From Desulfurococcales archaeon (GTDB lineage: Archaea; Thermoproteota; Thermoprotei_A; Sulfolobales; Fervidicoccaceae), in contig JALTXS010000187.1 in assembly GCA_027048265.1 (NCBI GenBank), forward strand, positions 1 through 9,613: a stretch of DNA of 9,613 bases, written 5' to 3'. Each line of letters begins with the position of its first letter. The stretch's first letter is position 1. Below are positions 5,563 through 9,613 of this stretch, in pieces. The notes under the pieces are model-generated. The model saw nothing but the letters and a program-made list of their open reading frames with translations, did not search any database and had not been told where the DNA came from. Position numbers and translations under genes: made by a program.

Positions 5563-6025
5563 CTTTTATACTCACCCCTCGCTCATCTACCACAACTACG
5601 TATTCATCTGACTTTCCAAGAGGGTTCGCGACAACGAGTAGGACGAGCCCTTCTACTCCGGGCCTCGTTTTCCTGAATGTGCCCTTGCGCGACATGAGGC
5701 CCGCGATTACGGTTTTCTTTTCAATATGGTCACCTGTGGTGACGTATGTTGCAGCCATGTGTGAGCGGTATCTGATGAGAGTCACCTCGGCATCTTTCTT
5801 TATAAGGTAGGCATTATGGCCATCATATATTGCAATATCATGCTCTAGCACCCAGTTCTCAATCGGTGGCCCATCGAAGTTGAAGAGGCTCTCGCATGCA
5901 GTCTCCTTATAACAAGCCATATCGTCTCTAGGCTCGCTGGTGATAAGACAGTCGTTGTTACCTATGCATAGGTAGTTAGAGTACTCTCCTTTCCAAGTAA
6001 AGCATCTCGGCGTTCGTCTATACAA
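5540..6025 (-). CDS. DUF2118-like small protein with a probable barrel-sandwich (biotinyl/lipoyl-like) domain
   Basis: A 161-residue protein of unknown function. From about residue 57 it reads WVLEHDIAIYDGHNAYLIKK, then IRYRSHMAATYVTTGDHIEKK (85-104), SRKGTFRKTRPGVEGLVLLV (112-131) and a final beta strand EYVVVVDE. The alternation of short strands around TTGD and PGVEGLV resembles the biotinyl/lipoyl-type hybrid fold, and the whole resembles the archaeal DUF2118 family as I remember it. No MKM-type lysine hairpin for biotin or lipoate is present, so it is not a normal carrier. The first 50 residues carry five cysteines and look divergent. TTG 6025 directly abuts the stop of the prenyl synthase gene, with GGGAG a few bases upstream. 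The 3' end overlaps gltX. The gene is therefore probably co-transcribed with both neighbours. Confidence 0.6.
   Translation of the reverse strand: MYRRTPRCFTWKGEYSNYLCIGNNDCLITSEPRDDMACYKETACESLFNFDGPPIENWVLEHDIAIYDGHNAYLIKKDAEVTLIRYRSHMAATYVTTGDHIEKKTVIAGLMSRKGTFRKTRPGVEGLVLLVVANPLGKSDEYVVVVDERGVSIKVECKTRS
5572..5579 (-). promoter_or_regulatory. Ribosome binding site of gltX inside the preceding gene
   Basis: Minus-strand AGGGGTGA lies within the last codons of the DUF2118-like gene and nine bases before TTG 5562. It supports TTG as the gltX start. Confidence 0.6.
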
Positions 6026-7030
6026 TTACTTCTCCCTCGATACAATGAAGGTCGCCAGCTCCTTCAATGCATAAATATACTCTGGCCTCTTTACTCCTTT
6101 TAAGGAATTTAGCTCTGAGATAGCCTCTTCGGCAAGCTTGTAGGCTTCTAGCTCTGTCTCTCTGCGTATACCCAAGTCTTCTATCATTTTGGCGACCTCC
6201 TCAAAATCTTTCGTAGAAGCATTTCTATTGCCCAGGACCTGCTGTAGTCTCTTCCGGAGTTCTACAGAACCCCTTTCCATGGCCCTTATTAATAGCAGGG
6301 TCTTTTTGCCCTCTCGGAGGTCACTATAGACAGGCTTTCCTGTTACCTCGGGGTCACCGTAGATTCCCAGGATGTCATCCTTTATCTGGAAGGCTATGCC
6401 GATGTTCCTTCCATACCTCTTCATCCGCTCAACGTCCTCCTCACTTGCCCCTGCCAGTACAGCGCCCATGGCAGAAGATGCTTCTATAAGTGCGGCGGTT
6501 TTCCTGTATACCATGTCAAGGTATTCTGATTCCGTAACCATCTGTTTTTCCTCGAACATCATGTCAAGTGCCTGGCCTTCCGCAACTATGCTTGCAGCCC
6601 TGCTGAGTATGTTGACCGCACGTAGTGATGATAAGTGATCATGTACATTGTTAGATAGTTCACTGCTTGTTGGCACTTCGAAGGCCTTTGAAAAGAGGAG
6701 GTCACCTGCAGTTATTGCCACCGGGACCCCCCATTTGCGGTGAACTGTTTCAACACCCCTCCGGAAGTCATCGTTGTCCATGATATCATCGTGTATAAGC
6801 GTAAATGTGTGTACAAGCTCGACCGCTGATGCGTATGGTATGAGGCGAGCATATTCTCCTCCCAATGCAAGGCCGCTTGCAACTAGTATTGTTGGCCTCA
6901 CTCTCTTCCCGCCTGCACGTATTATGTGGAGTGCAGCATCATAGAGGTGCTTAGGCGTCCCAACTAAATTCTCATAAATGAATTTGTCAACATCTTTGGC
7001 GACTTTTTCCAGGAGTTCTCTTAGGTCCAT
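6026..7030 (-). CDS. Geranylgeranyl diphosphate synthase (trans-isoprenyl diphosphate synthase)
   Basis: Condenses DMAPP or allylic diphosphates with IPP to build the C20 chain used for archaeal ether lipids. Numbered from TTG 7042 (338 residues), the conserved regions are GGKRVRP (44-50), the first aspartate-rich motif DDIMD (85-89) followed by DDFRRG, KTAALIEASS, and the second motif FQIKDDILGIYGD (218-230). F80, five residues before the first motif, is the bulky residue that in Sulfolobus-type enzymes stops elongation at C20, which supports GGPP as product. I prefer ATG 7030 (334 residues) over TTG 7042: GGGGT at 7040-7036 is well placed for 7030, and no such site precedes 7042. The isomerase gene lies upstream and the DUF2118-like gene abuts downstream. 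Confidence 0.94.
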   Translation of the reverse strand: MDLRELLEKVAKDVDKFIYENLVGTPKHLYDAALHIIRAGGKRVRPTILVASGLALGGEYARLIPYASAVELVHTFTLIHDDIMDNDDFRRGVETVHRKWGVPVAITAGDLLFSKAFEVPTSSELSNNVHDHLSSLRAVNILSRAASIVAEGQALDMMFEEKQMVTESEYLDMVYRKTAALIEASSAMGAVLAGASEEDVERMKRYGRNIGIAFQIKDDILGIYGDPEVTGKPVYSDLREGKKTLLLIRAMERGSVELRKRLQQVLGNRNASTKDFEEVAKMIEDLGIRRETELEAYKLAEEAISELNSLKGVKRPEYIYALKELATFIVSREK

Positions 7031-7071
7031 CTTGTACCCCAACAGCGTCTTTATTTCACGCTTTATGCTAC

Positions 7072-7100
7072 ATTGTTTTATTGTAGTTTATTGTTTTATT
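7072..7100 (-). promoter_or_regulatory. Possible double TATA element before the prenyl synthase gene
   Basis: The 11-base unit AATAAAACAAT (minus strand) occurs twice, at 7082-7072 and 7100-7090, the second overlapping the isomerase stop codon. Each copy resembles a crenarchaeal TATA box. The copies lie about 45-70 bases ahead of ATG 7030. They may provide one or two start points for the synthase-DUF2118-gltX transcript. Confidence 0.4.
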
Positions 7101-8277
7101 TTCCGTCTCTCCACATGTCCCTGGATTCGAGGGGTTTTAGGGACTTTAGTATGTTAAAATATTCCTCATAATCAATCCCACGTTGCTTCAACCATGACAT
7201 TATACTTGGCCCCAACACTGGCCTAGTCTTCTGAAGACTCTTCACGTTGCCAGATGCGGTAAGGTATAGGGCGGCCCTTATCTCGTAGCTTATCTTTTTT
7301 ATAAAATGGTCGAGCTCTTCCTCCGAGACAAGAACAGCCCTTAACATGGGAAGTGCCATTCCCGCGATATCCGCTCCTAGTGCTATAGACTTGGCGATGT
7401 CAAGACCGTCTCTGACGCCACCGCTTGCTATTATAATGGCATCCCTGTGAGCCCATCGTGTCTCTACTATGCTTAAGGCGGTTGGAATCCCCCACGAGCT
7501 AAAAGTTTTCCCCGCTTCTTCTAGCAATCTTGCCTTTTTTATACGGGCTCGAAACATCTCAACCTTTATCCAGTTAGTACCACCTGCCCCAGAGACATCT
7601 ATGTACCTGACACCTATATCCCTCAACTTCTCCGCCACCTGCATCGATATGCCGGAACCCGTCTCCTTTACTATAACCGGGACGTCCAGACGGTCAACAA
7701 GTAGCCTCAAAGACCTTAAAACGCCCCTATAATCAACATCACCCTCCGGTTGAAAAGCCTCCTGACCAGGGTTTAAGTGAACGGCCAAACCATCAGCCTC
7801 TATCATCTCAATCGCCTTCTCAGCCGTATGAATCGGGTCGCCCCTGACCAATTGGGGTGCACCAATGTTAGCAATTACAGGTACATTGGGCGCCTCTTCC
7901 CTGACCACCTGGTAAGTCCAAGCCAGGCTCCCATCTCTAAGCGCGGCTCTTTGGCTTCCCACGCCTATTGCTATTTGGTGCTTAGACGCGGCCCTTGCGA
8001 GCAACCTGTTTATTTCGCCACTAAAGGGATGGCCGCCCGTCATCCCGGTTATCATTAGTGGCATGGATAATGTCTTGCCTAGGAACTTTACACTGGTATC
8101 TATTTTACTCAGGTCTGTTTCCGGCAAAGCTTGGTGAACTAGATAAACCTCTTCCAAAAGAGTGTTCCCAGCCTCCACTTTGTCTCTGAAGGCGACAAGA
8201 ATGTGCTCTAGCTTTCTAAGCGTTGTTAGATCATCTGTCTGTTTGCCACGCTGGCCCAAAAACCAATCACCGTCCAT
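7096..8277 (-). CDS. fni: Type 2 isopentenyl-diphosphate delta-isomerase (FMN-dependent)
   Basis: Interconverts IPP and DMAPP using reduced FMN and Mg2+; unrelated to the type 1 isomerase of bacteria and eukaryotes. The 393 residues fold as a TIM barrel. Visible family motifs are RKLEH near residue 21, PLMITGMTGG (about 73-82), IGVGSQRAAL, the catalytic-site stretch NPGQEAFQPEGDVDY containing the conserved Gln and Mg-binding Glu, VKETGSGIS, the phosphate-binding SGAGGTNW, and ASGGVRDGLDIAKSIALGAD followed by MALPML. Start ATG 8277 has no ribosome binding site and lies about 40 bases from a TATA-like box, so the message is probably leaderless or has a very short leader. It supplies DMAPP to the synthase gene just downstream. 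Confidence 0.96.
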   Translation of the reverse strand: MDGDWFLGQRGKQTDDLTTLRKLEHILVAFRDKVEAGNTLLEEVYLVHQALPETDLSKIDTSVKFLGKTLSMPLMITGMTGGHPFSGEINRLLARAASKHQIAIGVGSQRAALRDGSLAWTYQVVREEAPNVPVIANIGAPQLVRGDPIHTAEKAIEMIEADGLAVHLNPGQEAFQPEGDVDYRGVLRSLRLLVDRLDVPVIVKETGSGISMQVAEKLRDIGVRYIDVSGAGGTNWIKVEMFRARIKKARLLEEAGKTFSSWGIPTALSIVETRWAHRDAIIIASGGVRDGLDIAKSIALGADIAGMALPMLRAVLVSEEELDHFIKKISYEIRAALYLTASGNVKSLQKTRPVLGPSIMSWLKQRGIDYEEYFNILKSLKPLESRDMWRDGK

Positions 8278-8312
8278 GTAATTATTTGTCCAATGCTTGT
8301 ATGTTCTAGAGA

Positions 8313-8320
8313 ATTATTAA
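8313..8320 (-). promoter_or_regulatory. TATA-like box of fni
   Basis: Minus-strand TTAATAAT, in the nearly palindromic A/T stretch 8311-8325, is about 36-43 bases before ATG 8277. That distance predicts a leader of only about 10-15 bases and fits the absence of a ribosome binding site. Confidence 0.45.
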
Positions 8321-8356
8321 TTATGATACTGAAACAAAAGTAGTCCTAGTAAAGTA

Positions 8357-8366
8357 GTGTTAAACA
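8357..8366 (+). promoter_or_regulatory. Possible TATA-like box of the 168-residue gene
   Basis: GTGTTAAACA lies about 80-90 bases before GTG 8447, in the shared region between the divergent genes. It would give a leader of about 60 bases, long for this window, so the assignment is weak. Confidence 0.25.
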
Positions 8367-8446
8367 TGTTTTCTGGCACAAACCAACATAGACTGCCGTT
8401 TTGAACCCTTGGTCAAGAAAGCATAGGGTGACCGACAACGTTAGAA

Positions 8447-8953
8447 GTGCCCCTGTTTTATAGGGCAGCTAGATTGCTCTTACGCGATCCCGAAAATGCG
8501 ATAATCCTTTCACGAAGCATGCCCAGAGATTCAATACATGGCCACGAACTATTTTCTCTACTCACTAATCTCGCTGACAGTCTAGCAAGCTCAGATCCCT
8601 CGCTCATCAGCTCGACTTATACCAGGTTTGTTGAAAAATGTGGGACATATAGTGGTATTATATCATGGAAGGGGGGTGAATACCCTGGGGCCACAGACTT
8701 GGAGGATGTTAACAATAAGGACATTCTTGAGGAATTACTGAGGGTTTTGGAAGAACTTGAGACCATTTTTATTAACTATCCGCCCCATATAGCGCGTAGG
8801 CTCGAGAGAGACATTGTCGTTACTACAGGGATTACTTTACTTGGATTGCTGTCAAGATGTGTAAAGGAGGCTGGTCTCTCAAACACCTTTCTTAGAAAAA
8901 TACTTGAAATCCTGGAGAGGTACTGGAAGTCCATCGAGGCAAAAAAGACCTAG
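8447..8953 (+). CDS. Unrecognised 168-residue helical protein
   Basis: I do not recognise this protein. It is predicted to be mostly alpha-helical and soluble: an N-terminal helix (YRAARLLLRD), a Ser/Leu-rich helix at about 33-60, a Gly-rich turn near 70-82 (SWKGGEYPG), a strongly acidic helix EDVNNKDILEELLRVLEELE (86-105), and two further helices, ending in a Lys/Arg-rich tail. There is no signal peptide, zinc motif or catalytic motif that I can name; C65 and C138 are the only cysteines. GTG 8447 is the only start consistent with the full frame, since a stop lies at 8429-8431. AGGGTGA (8425-8431) is a good ribosome binding site but 15 bases away, so TTG 8474 or ATG 8519 remain possible. It faces away from fni and converges on the isopentenyl phosphate kinase gene. 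Coding is supported by one long frame with normal codon use for the window. Confidence 0.65.
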   Translation: MPLFYRAARLLLRDPENAIILSRSMPRDSIHGHELFSLLTNLADSLASSDPSLISSTYTRFVEKCGTYSGIISWKGGEYPGATDLEDVNNKDILEELLRVLEELETIFINYPPHIARRLERDIVVTTGITLLGLLSRCVKEAGLSNTFLRKILEILERYWKSIEAKKT

Positions 8954-8978
8954 ACGTGGGGGACGCCTGCTCCAGCAT

Positions 8979-8999
8979 AATAGGTTAACTTAGCCTATT
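8979..8999. terminator. Inverted repeat between the convergent 168-residue gene and kinase gene
   Basis: AATAGG (8979-8984) and CCTATT (8994-8999) are perfectly complementary across a nine-base spacer that itself contains TAA/TTA. The hairpin covers the stop codon of the kinase gene (8992-8990) and lies 26 bases beyond the stop of the plus-strand gene. It may help end transcripts from both sides, although archaea do not depend on hairpin terminators. Confidence 0.35.
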
Positions 9000-9613
9000 G
9001 TGGTCTCTATCTCGCTTTTTAGTATGAGTGTTCCCAGTGTTCTTTTACCTTTTTTGAGATAGTCGAGTAGAACCCCAGGTGGTTCGCCCGGGAGTATTAT
9101 CGTCTCAACAACGTCTGTAGTCATCATGCCTTTTTGTATGGCTTTAAGCTTCCCTATTATCCCACTGGTGACATCGAAATACCCATGTTTTGCTTTTTGC
9201 TCTTGGGATATTTTGTTTATAAGCCAGTCAAGCCGGTATAGGCTTATTTTCCTAACAATGTCACGCAGACCTCCTTCTCTCTCAATGTATATGCCCGGAG
9301 CGTCTACTAGAAATACAACTTTCGAAGCGTGTATGGCTGATGCGATTAAGTATACGAGAGTGTCGCCCGATAAAATTGAGGGACCGCATTCTCCCTTAGA
9401 GGCCACTATGTCACCGTACATTACTGGTACTATGCCCTTTTCGAACAATAGCCTAAGGGTTTCAAAAATACAATAGTATTCCCCACTGCTGCATAGATAG
9501 TTACAAACTGAGCGTGGGGGAAGTGAGACTGCTGGGACACCAGCTTTAACTAGCTTATCAGTAACAAGCTTGTTAAGCTCGTCCATTGCCATTGTGACTT
9601 GGTGAAAATCTTC
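8990..9613 (-). CDS. Isopentenyl phosphate kinase, C-terminal part (5' end outside window)
   Basis: Amino-acid-kinase-fold enzyme that phosphorylates isopentenyl phosphate to IPP with ATP, the last step of the archaeal mevalonate pathway variants. The frame is open to the window edge. The in-frame ATG at 9592 is internal, since residues EDFHQVT precede it without a stop and the N-terminal glycine-rich ATP loop and HGGGSFGH-type motif are absent. About 207 C-terminal residues are present. Counted from ATG 9592: PVMYGDIV at 56-63, the substrate-side SGDTLVYLIA at 75-84, VDAPGIY at 96-102, DVTSGIIGK at 140-148 where relatives usually have a TGG-type sequence, then LPGEPPG and GTLI near the end. 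The assignment rests on these motifs plus the fni and prenyl synthase neighbours. Another amino-acid-kinase family member is possible but less likely. Confidence 0.85.
   Translation of the reverse strand, partial: EDFHQVTMAMDELNKLVTDKLVKAGVPAVSLPPRSVCNYLCSSGEYYCIFETLRLLFEKGIVPVMYGDIVASKGECGPSILSGDTLVYLIASAIHASKVVFLVDAPGIYIEREGGLRDIVRKISLYRLDWLINKISQEQKAKHGYFDVTSGIIGKLKAIQKGMMTTDVVETIILPGEPPGVLLDYLKKGKRTLGTLILKSEIETTIG

Noticed and set aside
9126..9476. Plus-strand 116-codon frame at the right end.
   Set aside because: It is antisense to the isopentenyl phosphate kinase gene, whose motifs establish the coding strand.
1..9613. CRISPR array, transposase, toxin-antitoxin pair, tRNA or rRNA gene.
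   Set aside because: No regularly spaced repeats, no transposase or nuclease motifs and no tRNA T-arm-like sequence with partner stems were found on either strand.

Overview
The window reads as a chromosomal housekeeping region of a thermophilic crenarchaeon (Thermoproteota). A Desulfurococcales-like organism fits best, but genus cannot be set from the sequence alone. The grounds are archaeal/eukaryal-type proteins throughout (aIF5B, L24e, S28e, L7Ae, archaeal GluRS, type 2 IPP isomerase, isopentenyl phosphate kinase). GTG and TTG starts are frequent, GGAGGTGA- or GGGGTGA-type ribosome binding sites are common, A/T-rich TATA-like boxes lie about 25-40 bases before leaders, and AGG/ATA codons are abundant.

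The left part (about 130-3720) holds translation genes: infB (aIF5B), rpl24e, ndk and rps28e on the plus strand, then rpl7ae on the minus strand, convergent with rps28e. As I recall, many archaea keep these five genes in a compact block, usually in the order L7Ae-S28e-L24e-NDK-aIF5B. Here all five are present but the order is changed, L7Ae is inverted, and rpl24e, ndk, rps28e and rpl7ae each have a TATA-like box and ribosome binding site of their own. Three starts in the window are better placed downstream of the longest ORF: ndk at TTG 2426, rps28e at GTG 2920 and the prenyl synthase at ATG 7030. infB is probably a fourth, at ATG 132.

The middle and right parts (3805-8277) form a minus-strand series read right to left: type 2 isopentenyl-diphosphate isomerase, a geranylgeranyl-diphosphate synthase, a small DUF2118-like barrel-sandwich protein, and archaeal glutamyl-tRNA synthetase whose start overlaps the preceding gene. 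rpl7ae follows behind its own promoter. At the right edge is the C-terminal part of isopentenyl phosphate kinase, also on the minus strand. Between the kinase and the isomerase lies a plus-strand gene for a 168-residue helical protein that I do not recognise.

Functionally, the kinase makes IPP from isopentenyl phosphate, the isomerase makes DMAPP from IPP, and the synthase condenses them to the C20 chain of archaeal ether lipids. The left half supplies initiation, ribosome, nucleotide and tRNA-charging functions. I see no mobile element, CRISPR array, tRNA or rRNA gene, and no evidence for a new defence or metabolic system. The less ordinary points are the rearranged ribosomal block, a possible L7Ae-binding leader in front of rpl7ae, the unexplained 168-residue gene inside the isoprenoid group, and the DUF2118-like gene between lipid synthesis and tRNA charging.
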